This document shows, piece after piece, positions 8,089 through 16,537 of a stretch of DNA of 16,664 nt. The stretch's first letter is position 1. Each line of letters opens with the position of its first letter. The translations under genes and the position numbers were made by a program. Below the pieces are notes generated by a model. The model had not been told where the DNA came from and searched no databases. It saw only the letters and a program-made list of their open reading frames with translations. Origin of the DNA: Faecalimonas sp. GTDB taxonomy: Bacteria; Bacillota; Clostridia; Lachnospirales; Lachnospiraceae. Location of the stretch: contig JAHHTN010000040.1 of NCBI GenBank assembly GCA_020024645.1, forward strand, positions 1 through 16,664. Direction: 5' to 3'.

Positions 8089-8097
8089 ATTATACCA
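8089..8097 (-). promoter_or_regulatory. Extended -10 promoter of the SorC-type regulator
   Basis: On the minus strand TGGTATAAT gives a perfect TATAAT (8089-8094) with TG at the extended -10 position (8096-8097). The -35 region is weak, as is usual for extended -10 promoters. The predicted leader to ATG 8042 is about 40 bases. Confidence 0.6.
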
Positions 8098-8110
8098 ATT
8101 TATTCAATAA

Positions 8111-8162
8111 GAAAAGCTGATTTTCATCAATAAATAATGCATTCATTAACGAAAATCAGCTT
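8111..8162 (-). terminator. Terminator at the end of the selenoprotein/aldolase operon
   Basis: Arms 8151-8162 and 8114-8125 form a 12-bp perfect stem (AAGCTGATTTTC type) around a 25-base AT-rich loop that can fold further. On the minus strand it is followed by a U-rich run (TTTTCTTATT). It lies 15 bases after the stop of the RibF-like gene and upstream of the regulator promoter. Confidence 0.7.
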
Positions 8163-8177
8163 ACTACTTACTTTAAT

Positions 8178-9083
8178 TTATTCTTTCATATCTAGAAGCA
8201 AATTATCCATAAATTCCTGTATGGCCGCAACGTCTTTGTCAATCTGCTTACGAACTTCGTCCAACCCACCTTCGAATTTTTTAACACCACGAATATATTT
8301 ATAAATCCCTAATGTAATACACTTTCCATAAATATCACGTGAAAAATTCATCAACCAAGTTTCAACAGTTGCAATTGGAACATCATCATCCGATGGTCTA
8401 AGTCCAATACTTGTCATCCCTCTATAGAATGTGCCATCCATATTAGATAATGTTGCATACACACCATGAGGTGGAAAAATTTTATTTTCAGCTACACCTA
8501 AGTTAGCTGTTGGCATACCGTGTTTTCTACCCTCCGCTTTTCCATGTACAACAGTTCCCTGCATAATATATGTATGACCTAAAAGTTTTGTTAGTTTTTC
8601 AAAATCCCCTTCCACAATAACTTGTTTTATATCATTTGTAGAAATCGGTTTATCCTCATATTTTACAACCGTAACAACATCTACATCAAACCCAAATCGT
8701 TTTGATAATTTTTTTAAATACATAACATCTTTCTTATCAGATCCAAAACATAAATTTTCACCTACAACAACACTTTTCATTTGAAGTTTACTCACCAAAA
8801 TTTTTTCAACAAACTCCTCCGCTGTCATAGAATCTATTTTCCCTTTTCCGACAGAAATCATAATTTCTACTTTTTTATCTTTCAAAAGATACTCTTTTTC
8901 ACACTCTGTATAAATGATTGGATTTACATCATCACTATAACTTACTATAACAGGTGTTTGTCCCTCGTATCCCGAAAGTTTTTTAATAACTGCCTGATGA
9001 CCTTTATGCATTCCATCGAAAGAGCCAAACGCAATACGAGTTGCACCAGGCACAACACCATTTAAATCATATACATGTTTCAT
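8178..9083 (-). CDS. ribF: RibF-like riboflavin kinase/FAD synthetase in the catabolic operon
   Basis: A 301-residue protein with both RibF domains. The N-terminal nucleotidyltransferase has GSFDGMHKGH (20-29, HxGH motif). The second motif, usually ISSTxIR, is here ISTNDIK (147-153), i.e. altered. The C-terminal riboflavin kinase has VVHGKAEGRKHGMPTANLGV (PTAN 191-194), GVYAT, and the catalytic Glu241 in VETWLMNFSRDIYGK; the usual NIG of the flavin site reads SIG. RibF converts riboflavin to FMN and FAD. ATG 9083 follows AAAGGA at nine bases. The gene starts 15 bases after the permease stop and precedes the operon terminator, so it belongs to this operon rather than to a ribosome-related cluster where clostridial ribF often sits. 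That suggests a dedicated paralogue, but I cannot tell from this window whether another ribF exists. Confidence 0.85.
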   Translation of the reverse strand: MKHVYDLNGVVPGATRIAFGSFDGMHKGHQAVIKKLSGYEGQTPVIVSYSDDVNPIIYTECEKEYLLKDKKVEIMISVGKGKIDSMTAEEFVEKILVSKLQMKSVVVGENLCFGSDKKDVMYLKKLSKRFGFDVDVVTVVKYEDKPISTNDIKQVIVEGDFEKLTKLLGHTYIMQGTVVHGKAEGRKHGMPTANLGVAENKIFPPHGVYATLSNMDGTFYRGMTSIGLRPSDDDVPIATVETWLMNFSRDIYGKCITLGIYKYIRGVKKFEGGLDEVRKQIDKDVAAIQEFMDNLLLDMKE

Positions 9084-9098
9084 CTAATCCTATCCTTT

Positions 9099-10424
9099 CT
9101 ACAATTTTGGTTCACCTTTTTGGGTATAGTACATCATAATCAACAGACCTATCACATATAGCGCAATTGTAAAAATCCACATTGCAGTATTTCCACCGCC
9201 AATCATCTTCGGAATATATGTAACAATAATTGCCATTACTGCAATAATAGACACTACATTTCCTCCTGGGGCTTTAAAATTCCCTTCTGCATGTGGAACT
9301 TTTTTGCGCGCAAAGATTGCAGAAATAATTACAAGCGAAATATTAATTGCAGCAAACAACGAGCCCAAATTAACTAAAATCTCAGTTTCCTCTGGGAAAA
9401 AACTTAATACTGCACATACACCAGCTACCACTATAGTGGCTACTACTGGCGCACCATCTTTATTCTCTTTTTTCAATACTGACGGTAACATTTCAGCGTC
9501 TGCCATAGATTTTACAGCACCAACTGTTAGTTTTTCCACTACTAACATAGTTGTAATTAAAGCTAAAACAGCTGCAATCGAAATTATTTTACTAAGCCAT
9601 GGAACATTACTCATCGAAGTAAAGGCAGCTGCAAACATAGGAATAAATCTCATACCTGGATTTTCAACAAGAAAATCTTTAGTAATATGTCCCATTGTTG
9701 CAATAATCATTAGCATATATAATCCGACAATTAATCCAAGAGCAATAAATAGTGATTTTGGTACAGTTTTATTTGGCTCATGAACTTCACTTACCATAAA
9801 AGCAATTGCAACAATCGAACCATAACCCGTCATTGCATTAGGAATTGCTTCAATCCATCCTGTTTTCCCCATTCCTCCATCAAAAAAATGTGAAAAATTA
9901 TCCCAACAAAAATTCGGATGTGTAAAAGCTACAACAACATAAACCAACATACATACAATTAAAGATAACACAAGAATATTATTGACTTTTCCAGCCATTG
10001 TAACTTTTTTTAAATTCATCCAAGTAACAAACAATACGGCTATTATGGCTAAAGCAATCTGCATATTCGAAAACATCTTCCAGCTTACGCCAAGATATGT
10101 TCCCACATAAATTGCAGCAAATGAAACTGCAATTAAATTGGCAACTATGTACCCCCAAGCTGCAATAAATCCCCATTTCGGATTAATTGCTTTGGCAGGA
10201 AACACAAATACTCCACCTGATTTTGGATATCTAATTGATAGTTCTGCAGCCTGTAGACCATAGAGTCCACAGATAATTGCTGCACATAACCATGAAAAAA
10301 TCGCTGCCGGACCTGCATAATACATTGTCATACCAGACAATGAAAAGATTGAGCTTCCAATACATCCACCAGCCAACATTGCTACGCAGGCACCTAATTT
10401 TAATTTATTATTATCGTTAGACAT
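9099..10424 (-). CDS. APC-superfamily amino acid/amine permease
   Basis: A 441-residue, strongly hydrophobic protein with about 12 predicted membrane helices and a cytoplasmic N-terminus. The first helix has the substrate-binding break typical of the APC superfamily (AGGCIGSSIFSLSG, about 18-31). It is followed by YAGPAAIFSWLCAAIICG, and by an RYPKSGGVFVF loop and GFIAAWGY typical of amino acid/polyamine transporters. It should move an amino acid or amine across the cytoplasmic membrane by proton symport or exchange. ATG 10424 is seven bases after AGGAGG. It stands 44 bases after the dehydrogenase gene and 15 before the RibF-like gene. Its presence points to an amine-containing substrate for the operon, although the regulator family suggests a sugar-like effector. 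Confidence 0.92.
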   Translation of the reverse strand: MSNDNNKLKLGACVAMLAGGCIGSSIFSLSGMTMYYAGPAAIFSWLCAAIICGLYGLQAAELSIRYPKSGGVFVFPAKAINPKWGFIAAWGYIVANLIAVSFAAIYVGTYLGVSWKMFSNMQIALAIIAVLFVTWMNLKKVTMAGKVNNILVLSLIVCMLVYVVVAFTHPNFCWDNFSHFFDGGMGKTGWIEAIPNAMTGYGSIVAIAFMVSEVHEPNKTVPKSLFIALGLIVGLYMLMIIATMGHITKDFLVENPGMRFIPMFAAAFTSMSNVPWLSKIISIAAVLALITTMLVVEKLTVGAVKSMADAEMLPSVLKKENKDGAPVVATIVVAGVCAVLSFFPEETEILVNLGSLFAAINISLVIISAIFARKKVPHAEGNFKAPGGNVVSIIAVMAIIVTYIPKMIGGGNTAMWIFTIALYVIGLLIMMYYTQKGEPKL

Positions 10425-10468
10425 ATCGAATCCTCCTACAAATCAATAATTCTATTTCTATACTACAA

Positions 10469-11515
10469 TTAATTTACAATTATCACACGAAATGTTCCTG
10501 GAACAGTTGCTTCTTCAAACGCCTTTTGAGCATCTTCAAATGCAAATTTTTTTTCAATCATTGGTTTGCAGTCAATAATGCCCGCATTTAGCAATCTATT
10601 TGCAACAAAGAAATCTTCTCCATTTGGACTAATTGATCCTGTAAGGATAGTCTCTGAGCCATGAAGCATCTGTGGACTAACTGGTGTTGGAGCATCTGGA
10701 TGCATAGAACTATATTGAACCATTCTTCCTGCTTTTCCTGTCATTGAAATTGCTTGGTTCACTACTGTTGGAATTGCTGTTGTATTAAACACAACATCTG
10801 CTCCTCGCCCTTCTGTAACTGATTTAACAAATTCAACTGGATCTACTGTTGTTGGATTAAACACAATATCTGCTCCCAATTGTTTTGCTAATTCACCACG
10901 TTTTTCGTCCACCTCACTCAAAATAACTCTTGCTCCTTTACGTTTCGCAAGCATTACATGATACTGCCCCATAATACCGCCACCAATTACAACAACATCT
11001 TCTCCTAATTGAATGTCAGCTCTCCCAACAGAATGAACAACACATGCTAGTGGCTCTGTTAAAGCTGCTTCTTCATAAGAAAGATCATCCGAAATTTTAA
11101 ACAATGAAGATGAATCAACAATAAGATAATTACATAATCCACCAGGTCCAACTAATAGCCCATCTCTTGTAGGTTTTTTCTGAGCTCTTTCACACATATT
11201 AGTATGACCTGTTCTACAATAATAACATTCCCCACAATTATAAAGAAGTCTAACCGCTACTCTATCTCCTACTGCCCATTTTTTTGTATTCACACCCGGT
11301 CCAAAATCTGCAATTTCTCCTGATACTTCATGTCCACCAGTACACGGAAGTGGCATCTTTACTTCACCTTCAAAAATTCTCTGTTCTAAAGTACACAAGG
11401 CAATCGCATGAACTTTAATAAGAACTTCTCCCTGCCGTAAATCCGGAGTTGTTAAATTCATAATTTCTGTTTTTCTTTTTTCTGTTACTGCTATTGTTCT
11501 AACCTGAATTGACAT
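10469..11515 (-). CDS. Zinc-dependent medium-chain alcohol/polyol dehydrogenase
   Basis: A 348-residue MDR-family enzyme. Catalytic zinc ligands are Cys41, His62-Glu63 (GGHEVSGE) and Glu154 (TEPLACVVHS). The structural zinc is held by Cys94, 97, 100 and 108 (CGECYYCRTGHTNMC). The NAD(P)-binding Rossmann motif is VIGGGIMG (176-183), with an acidic Glu at the end of the second strand (ILSEVD), which favours NAD. The usual GICGSD start of the catalytic site reads IALCTLEQ. The family oxidises secondary alcohols such as sorbitol, threonine or butanediol. ATG 11515 follows GAGGTG at six bases; a GTG at 11524 would add three residues without a better site. It is 15 bases after the aldolase gene. 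Substrate unknown. Confidence 0.93.
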   Translation of the reverse strand: MSIQVRTIAVTEKRKTEIMNLTTPDLRQGEVLIKVHAIALCTLEQRIFEGEVKMPLPCTGGHEVSGEIADFGPGVNTKKWAVGDRVAVRLLYNCGECYYCRTGHTNMCERAQKKPTRDGLLVGPGGLCNYLIVDSSSLFKISDDLSYEEAALTEPLACVVHSVGRADIQLGEDVVVIGGGIMGQYHVMLAKRKGARVILSEVDEKRGELAKQLGADIVFNPTTVDPVEFVKSVTEGRGADVVFNTTAIPTVVNQAISMTGKAGRMVQYSSMHPDAPTPVSPQMLHGSETILTGSISPNGEDFFVANRLLNAGIIDCKPMIEKKFAFEDAQKAFEEATVPGTFRVIIVN

Positions 11516-11530
11516 ATTTATCACCTCGTA

Positions 11531-12316
11531 TTATTTATTCAATATTTCCATAGCTTCATCAACTGTTACATCCTCATGAATAAGTGCTGTGATTGCTGTA
11601 CAAATCTGAGCCACATTTTCATGTCGAACAATATTACGCCCCATAATAACACCTTTTGCTCCATTATCTAGTGCTCCACGAATATTCTCAAAAATTTCTC
11701 TCTCTTCTTTTGCTTTTCCTCCACCTAATACCAAAATTGGAACATAACAATTTTCTACTATTTTTTTAAATCCTTCTCCACCTACATACTCGGATTTAAT
11801 AAAGTCTGCACCTAAATCAGCTGACTGTCTACATGCAAAACTCATGAGATCAATTGTTCTTGTATCAATTCCTTCTAAACGTTCAAAACCATATGGCAAT
11901 GCTTCTGAACATACCGGGAGTTGATATTTTTCACAATCTGCTGCAAGTTTAGCTAAATACTTTAATGAATGTTCATTAGTCTGAGAGCCTGGCAATCCCA
12001 TACAAAGCACAGCATCTGCCCCTACACGAATTGCATCCTCTGGAGAATATAACAAATCTAATGGATTTGCCGGTTTACGAATCATTGTACCTCCGCCATC
12101 AGCACGCATAATAATACCTGCATTTCCGAAATCTTTTTGATAATTTTTAATAATTCCATAAGTTGTTAAAAAAGCATCAACCCCTCCAGCAACACATTCC
12201 CGAATAATATATCCCGGATCCTTTAAATCTGGAGAATACATTTGCGCCGAGTGATCCATTGCAAGTACAAAAGATTTTCCGTCCTTTTTAAAAATATTAT
12301 TCATTCTACGTTTCAT
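11531..12316 (-). CDS. DhnA/LsrF-type class I aldolase (DeoC/FbaB superfamily)
   Basis: A 261-residue TIM-barrel aldolase. It shows the FVLAMDHS start of strand 1 (Asp21), MRADGGGTM, the Schiff-base lysine Lys174 in GADFIKSEYVGG, and the C-terminal phosphate-binding strands ILVLGGGKA and GVIMGRNI (about 194-228). Members cleave fructose bisphosphate, 2-amino-3,7-dideoxy-heptulosonate-type sugars or the phosphorylated AI-2 intermediate; all go through a lysine imine with a phosphorylated or keto substrate. I chose ATG 12316, about ten bases after AAAGGA. ATGs at 12325 and 12361 are in frame, but the first is too close to the site and the second overlaps the preceding stop codon. In this operon it probably splits a phosphorylated keto intermediate. 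The exact reaction cannot be read from the sequence. Confidence 0.9.
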   Translation of the reverse strand: MKRRMNNIFKKDGKSFVLAMDHSAQMYSPDLKDPGYIIRECVAGGVDAFLTTYGIIKNYQKDFGNAGIIMRADGGGTMIRKPANPLDLLYSPEDAIRVGADAVLCMGLPGSQTNEHSLKYLAKLAADCEKYQLPVCSEALPYGFERLEGIDTRTIDLMSFACRQSADLGADFIKSEYVGGEGFKKIVENCYVPILVLGGGKAKEEREIFENIRGALDNGAKGVIMGRNIVRHENVAQICTAITALIHEDVTVDEAMEILNK

Positions 12317-12345
12317 AATTTTCATTTCCTTTCTTTTTATTTTAT

Positions 12346-13662
12346 TTAATAAGCAACACATGTCATATTGCTATATGCACATTGATTTCCACCCATATAC
12401 ATATGAGTACAAGTTCCAATTGTTACCTCTTCAGTAGCTAATGGAAACCATCCTCCAGACTCCTTATTTAAACGAAATGTTTTACCTCCTATAGCTCGCT
12501 TTACTTTTGGTAATGTAATGGATCTTTCAATCGATCCTCCAGAACAGATTGCATCAGCCTCTGGAACATCATCTACTAAAAGCAAACCTTCTGTACCATC
12601 TTTCCCGCCAAACTCAAAGGTTAGAGTCGAAGTCTTTATCCCATGTTTTTCCGCTGTCTGAATTGTCAACATACCATCAATACACGCATTTCCTCCACCA
12701 GTCCATACCATCACTAAGCCTTCTGCCCCTAACATTTGTGCTAGTTTAACATTTTGACTTGCCGCTCTTTGTTTATGCCAATTGCTTGGCTCATGACTTC
12801 TCGAAAAAACAACTCCTTTAAAGTTAATATCCTTTCCATGTCTATGATATAATTCCAATAACACTGGATGATTTGCATGACAGTATGTTGGCACCTTAAA
12901 AGACGGCCATACATAATTACCACTAACAACACACCCATCCAACATCTCATTTGGATGAAGAACTGTTGGAACCAAATTATCAATTGGGTGTCCATATAAC
13001 ATTGTATTTGCATATGGTCCTTGATTTTGGCATTGCCACACCATTACAACACCAGGAAGTTCTGGATATTCCTCTGTAGAAAATTCCTCTTTGCGATCTG
13101 GAATTTTTCCACGAGTAAGTTCTGCTAAATATGTTGAAATACGAATTGCAATCAAACGAATTTCTTCATCATATTCTATAGCTGAAAATCCTTCTCCCAA
13201 TTCATAAACAACAACTAAATTATTCATATTAGAAAATGGTGTATACCCTGCTGCAGTTCCAGATAATTCAATGATTGCATCTCTTGGATATAATAACCCA
13301 CTTGATGCATTTGATGAATCCCACGGCAATGCTGCACTCTCAATAATTGAAAAATTACTATATAAATTTGTTACTCCTCTTCCCACCGTATAAGGGGTCG
13401 AAAAGAATCCTGGATATTGTTGACTCTCTCCTTTTATTTTTATCATTGGTTGAAGAATATCTAAAACATGAATGATTCTCGCATTTTCTTTCGGTTTTGT
13501 AACTTCCAAATGAAATCCCGTAACTGCTTTCATCAAATTTTGCGTTAAATCAATCAATTCTTGTTCATTAATAATAAGAACTCCTCTTTCAAATCTACAT
13601 TTTTCTCCAAACGTTACTTCTTCCACATCAAAATACTGACGTATCAACTTCATATCAATCAT
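12346..13662 (-). CDS. GrdE/GrdG/GrdI-family component B subunit (glycine/sarcosine/betaine reductase type), divergent
   Basis: A 438-residue homologue of the proprotein that yields the alpha and beta subunits of reductase component B. Family features are the N-terminal VEEVTFGEKCRFERGVLIIN, TAAGYTPFSNMNNLVVVYE (137-155), PTVLHPNEMLDG (232-243), then HPVLLELYHRHGKDINFKGV (265-284) and IKTSTLTFEFGGKDG. In GrdE, as I recall it, chain cleavage occurs at an Asn-Cys bond in an SGNC motif and the Cys becomes the pyruvoyl group. Here the motif is SGN-Tyr (Tyr250), with cysteines nearby at 244 and 261. The C-terminal tail is unusual in holding Cys418, 428 and 435 close together. ATG 13662 lies seven bases after a GGGGG-type ribosome site. 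It follows the selenoprotein gene by 15 bases. It is likely its partner, but processing and substrate are uncertain. Confidence 0.88.
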   Translation of the reverse strand: MIDMKLIRQYFDVEEVTFGEKCRFERGVLIINEQELIDLTQNLMKAVTGFHLEVTKPKENARIIHVLDILQPMIKIKGESQQYPGFFSTPYTVGRGVTNLYSNFSIIESAALPWDSSNASSGLLYPRDAIIELSGTAAGYTPFSNMNNLVVVYELGEGFSAIEYDEEIRLIAIRISTYLAELTRGKIPDRKEEFSTEEYPELPGVVMVWQCQNQGPYANTMLYGHPIDNLVPTVLHPNEMLDGCVVSGNYVWPSFKVPTYCHANHPVLLELYHRHGKDINFKGVVFSRSHEPSNWHKQRAASQNVKLAQMLGAEGLVMVWTGGGNACIDGMLTIQTAEKHGIKTSTLTFEFGGKDGTEGLLLVDDVPEADAICSGGSIERSITLPKVKRAIGGKTFRLNKESGGWFPLATEEVTIGTCTHMYMGGNQCAYSNMTCVAY

Positions 13663-13677
13663 TTCTTTTCCCCCTTC

Positions 13678-15009
13678 CTAATCTTCTTTTGCCTCATCAA
13701 CTGTAAAAATAGTTGATTTTTCAACGTTTGTTTGCAACGCTTCTAAAACCTTATCTATAATCTTACGTCTATATACTTTCTCTCGTTCTAACGGAAGATC
13801 AGGATTTCCTGTAGGAGATGTAAAATTTCCACCAAATACAATTCGATTAGAACCTACACTTTCAGCGATTGAAAGAAATGCATTAATATGTACGTTTGGA
13901 ATACCTACTCGATCCATCTCTTTTGATATTGTTGCACCGCAACGTGTACAAGTGCCTCAAGTAGAAGTTAAAATCGCCGCATCAACACCTGCTTCTTTTA
14001 ATTTTGCTGCCCAATCAGCACCCATCTTTTGCCCACTTGTAACATTTGTTCCCACACCACATGTTGAACCAAAATATGGATACAAACTCCCAATAATCTC
14101 TTCTTCAATACATTCTCTAATAATATCTAATGGAATTAAGCGATGTGGATCCTCGCTTACAAAAGTTGTATCATACCCACCATGAATGGATTCATATGCG
14201 CCTTTTTCTAATACATCTTTTCCAGTCATATCGTATACACCATAACTAACTGCAAACGCTTGTTTAATTTTATCTGGATTACCAACTGGAACCAAACCAC
14301 CTGTTGTAAATAAAGCAATCTTCGCTTTGCTCATATCTTTGATTGGGGGTGCTGGCAGAACTTGTTCAAACCCTCTATGTGGAACTTCTGTAGTATAAGG
14401 TTTGTTATATAATTTATTTACAACCATATCCACAACTCGTTCAGCTCCTGATTTTTCAACATATTCATTCTTTCTGTGACCTGTCGGAAAATATCCCTCT
14501 ACCTTTGCTGGGCCAATTTTTTCATGTTTTGCAAGTTTTAATGCAAACGCAGCTAATTTAGGTAATACTTTTTTCATTCCGGAAGCTGTTTCTGTACTTT
14601 CTATGATATAATTATTTTTTACATACATTTCAACAGCTGGATTTTCCCACCACATAGATGTTACACTTGGAATCTGAAGTTCAGATTGTACATAATCACA
14701 CAGTTTTGCACACGCAACTCCATATCGTCCTGCATTAAATGAAGGTCCTGCAATAAAAACATCTGGTTTTTCTTCTTCAATAACTCTTTCGATTTCTTTT
14801 TTAACTATATCCCAATTATCATCTGTATTAACATAATTATCTCCACAATAAATAACTTTGCTAATCGTCATTTCATTTTGAAACAATGTTTCTAAACCTA
14901 TAGCTGGTCCCCTTTTTTCATCTAGGACACCAACGCCAACTGTTGCCATAGATTCTCCACCAATTCCAGCATAAAACTGATTAATATAATGTATCGCTTT
15001 CAATTTCAT
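13678..15009 (-). CDS. Selenoprotein, GrdB/GrdF/GrdH family (reductase component B, gamma subunit), Sec351
   Basis: The gene encodes 443 residues if the in-frame UGA at 13957-13959 is read as selenocysteine. Upstream it matches the family (IHYINQFYAGIGGES at 6-20, CGDNY, AGPSFNAGRYGVAC, GLVPVGNPD, HGGYD). The UGA is followed without frame change by GTCTRCGATISKEM and 92 codons of family sequence to TAG 13678. The redox motif is U-x-x-C-x-x-C: Sec351, Cys354, Cys357. In GrdB the Sec sits at nearly the same position (about 350). Component B binds the amine substrate and passes the activated carbon to selenoprotein A. ATG 15009 is eight bases after AAGGAGG; a TTG at 15066 would lie inside the previous gene. 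The stop-to-start gap from the aldehyde dehydrogenase is 19 bases. The substrate is not predictable, and no selenoprotein A gene is in the window. Confidence 0.94.
13931..13943 (-). promoter_or_regulatory. Bacterial SECIS hairpin for Sec351
   Basis: In the mRNA, 13 bases after the UGA, GUUGC (13939-13943) and GCAAC (13931-13935) form a perfect 5-bp stem with a three-base GGU loop. The loop begins 18 bases after the UGA. A short apical loop beginning with G and carrying GU at this distance is what SelB recognises in bacterial SECIS elements. The hairpin is inside the coding sequence. Confidence 0.65.
13957..13959 (-). other. In-frame UGA read as selenocysteine
   Basis: The UGA falls exactly at the Sec position of the component B family: codons for Ile-Leu-Thr-Ser-Thr precede it and Gly-Thr-Cys-Thr-Arg-Cys-Gly follow it in the same frame. 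Conserved family sequence on both sides excludes a true stop. Confidence 0.95.
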
Positions 15010-15028
15010 TTGAATTTCCTCCTTCTTT

Positions 15029-16516
15029 TTAAAGTGGAGGCACTGTATTATCAATGGTCTCAACAAATACTGTCTTTGAAATCATATATTTTTTTATACC
15101 CGCAACACCAATACCACTTTCTTTCCAACCTGTTCCAGGAGATTCAATCATTCCTTTTGAAAAATAATTATTTATATAAATTTGTCCGCTCTTAATACCA
15201 TCTGCCACACGAATTCCTCGTTTAATATCTTTTGTAAACACAGCTCCTGCTAATCCATAAACTGTATTATTCGCTAATTCAATAGCCTCTTCTTCTGTAT
15301 CGAAAGGAATCACACATGCAACTGGTCCAAAAATTTCTTCTTGATAAATCGTCATATTAGGAGTAACATCCGCAAATACAGTAACTGGTATAAAATTTCC
15401 TTTTTTTAAAACTCCTTTTTCAAATTTTTCTCCACCACATATAATTCGAGCACCCTCTTGTTTACCTTTTTCTATATAATTCCAAACACTATTAGCATGT
15501 TCTTTTGAAATTACTGGATCCAAATTTGATGATGGATCAAATGTGTCCCCAGGTATTATTTTTTTCGCAATAAACAATTTCATTTCTCGAAGAAATTCTT
15601 CATAAATTGTTTTCTGTACTAAAATACGAGTTCCTGAAACACAAATTTGACCAGAATGATTTGTAAATCCCCAAACAGCCCATTTAACTGCTGTTTTTAT
15701 ATCTATATCCTCAAAAAATATATTTGGACTTTTTCCTCCTAATTCTAACGCAATATCTTTAACTCTATCTGCCGAATTAAGAATCACCTCTCTTCCAGTT
15801 GATGTTCCACCAGTCATTGCAACCATATCTACATCTGGATGTTTTGTTAAATATGCTCCAACAGAATTCCCAGATCCGGTAATCACATTAAATACTCCTT
15901 CTGGTAATCCAGCTTCTTCATATACACTAGCTAGTTGTAACAATGTTAAAACTCCCCATGATGGTGGCTTAATTACACATGTATTCCCCGCTGCTAAAAT
16001 AGCATTAATTTTCTGACATCCCATTAAGTATGGACCATTCCAAGGAAGAATTTCTGCAACTACCCCCACAGGATTCCATGTGACATAATTTAATGTTCCA
16101 TAATCAGACGGAATAACTTTACCTTCAATTTCTCTCGCTTTTCCTGCAAAATACTCAAAAGAATCAATTGCCATTGGCACACAATAATAACGAGCCACTC
16201 CATAATGATATCCACATTCTAACGCTTCTAATGTCGCAAATTCATCTCCCCTTTCTTCCATGATTCTTACAGCCTTTAATAAAATTTTAGAACGCTCTTT
16301 TGCTGACATTTTCCCCCATGGCCCTTTATCAAATGCTATACGTGCAGCCTTAACAGCTTTTTCCGCATCTTCTACATCCCCATAATAAGCTCTTGCAAAT
16401 ATTTCATTTGTTGCGGGATTTATACAATCTTGCAATTCCCCTGATTCCGAATTCACATATGCTCCATTAATATATAACTTATATGGTTCTCTTTTCACAA
16501 AATCCATAGGATTCAT
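15029..16516 (-). CDS. NAD(P)-dependent aldehyde dehydrogenase
   Basis: A full-length 495-residue ALDH-superfamily enzyme. Catalytic residues are Cys292 (GQICVSGTR), Glu258 (LELGGKSPN) and Asn160 (LPWNGPY). The cofactor-binding lysine is Lys183 (VIKPPS), and TGGTSTGREV (235-244) contacts the nucleotide. The C-terminal IYQEEIFGPV and NNTVYGLAGAVFT motifs are also present. It oxidises an aldehyde to the acid in the cytoplasm. The conserved Glu/Cys pair argues against the CoA-acylating class. ATG 16516 is eight bases after AAGGAG; an ATG at 16564 would add 16 residues but has no ribosome site and lies in the probable leader. It is the first gene of the operon, directly behind the promoter. An aldehyde produced by the aldolase or the reductase step is a likely substrate (inference). 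Confidence 0.95.
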   Translation of the reverse strand: MNPMDFVKREPYKLYINGAYVNSESGELQDCINPATNEIFARAYYGDVEDAEKAVKAARIAFDKGPWGKMSAKERSKILLKAVRIMEERGDEFATLEALECGYHYGVARYYCVPMAIDSFEYFAGKAREIEGKVIPSDYGTLNYVTWNPVGVVAEILPWNGPYLMGCQKINAILAAGNTCVIKPPSWGVLTLLQLASVYEEAGLPEGVFNVITGSGNSVGAYLTKHPDVDMVAMTGGTSTGREVILNSADRVKDIALELGGKSPNIFFEDIDIKTAVKWAVWGFTNHSGQICVSGTRILVQKTIYEEFLREMKLFIAKKIIPGDTFDPSSNLDPVISKEHANSVWNYIEKGKQEGARIICGGEKFEKGVLKKGNFIPVTVFADVTPNMTIYQEEIFGPVACVIPFDTEEEAIELANNTVYGLAGAVFTKDIKRGIRVADGIKSGQIYINNYFSKGMIESPGTGWKESGIGVAGIKKYMISKTVFVETIDNTVPPL

Positions 16517-16537
16517 TTTATCCACTCCTTCTTTTGT

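Noticed and set aside
9304..9783. Long plus-strand open frame (159 codons) opposite the permease gene
   Set aside because: It is antisense to a well-conserved membrane protein, has no ribosome site, and its composition mirrors the hydrophobic codons of the other strand.
12549..13013. Short open frames on both strands inside the GrdE-like gene
   Set aside because: They lie within a conserved coding frame and lack ribosome sites or family similarity.
13678..13917. A separate small gene or a pseudogene remnant after a nonsense mutation
   Set aside because: It is in frame with the upstream gene across one UGA, the UGA is at the family's Sec position, and no ribosome site precedes the internal ATG.
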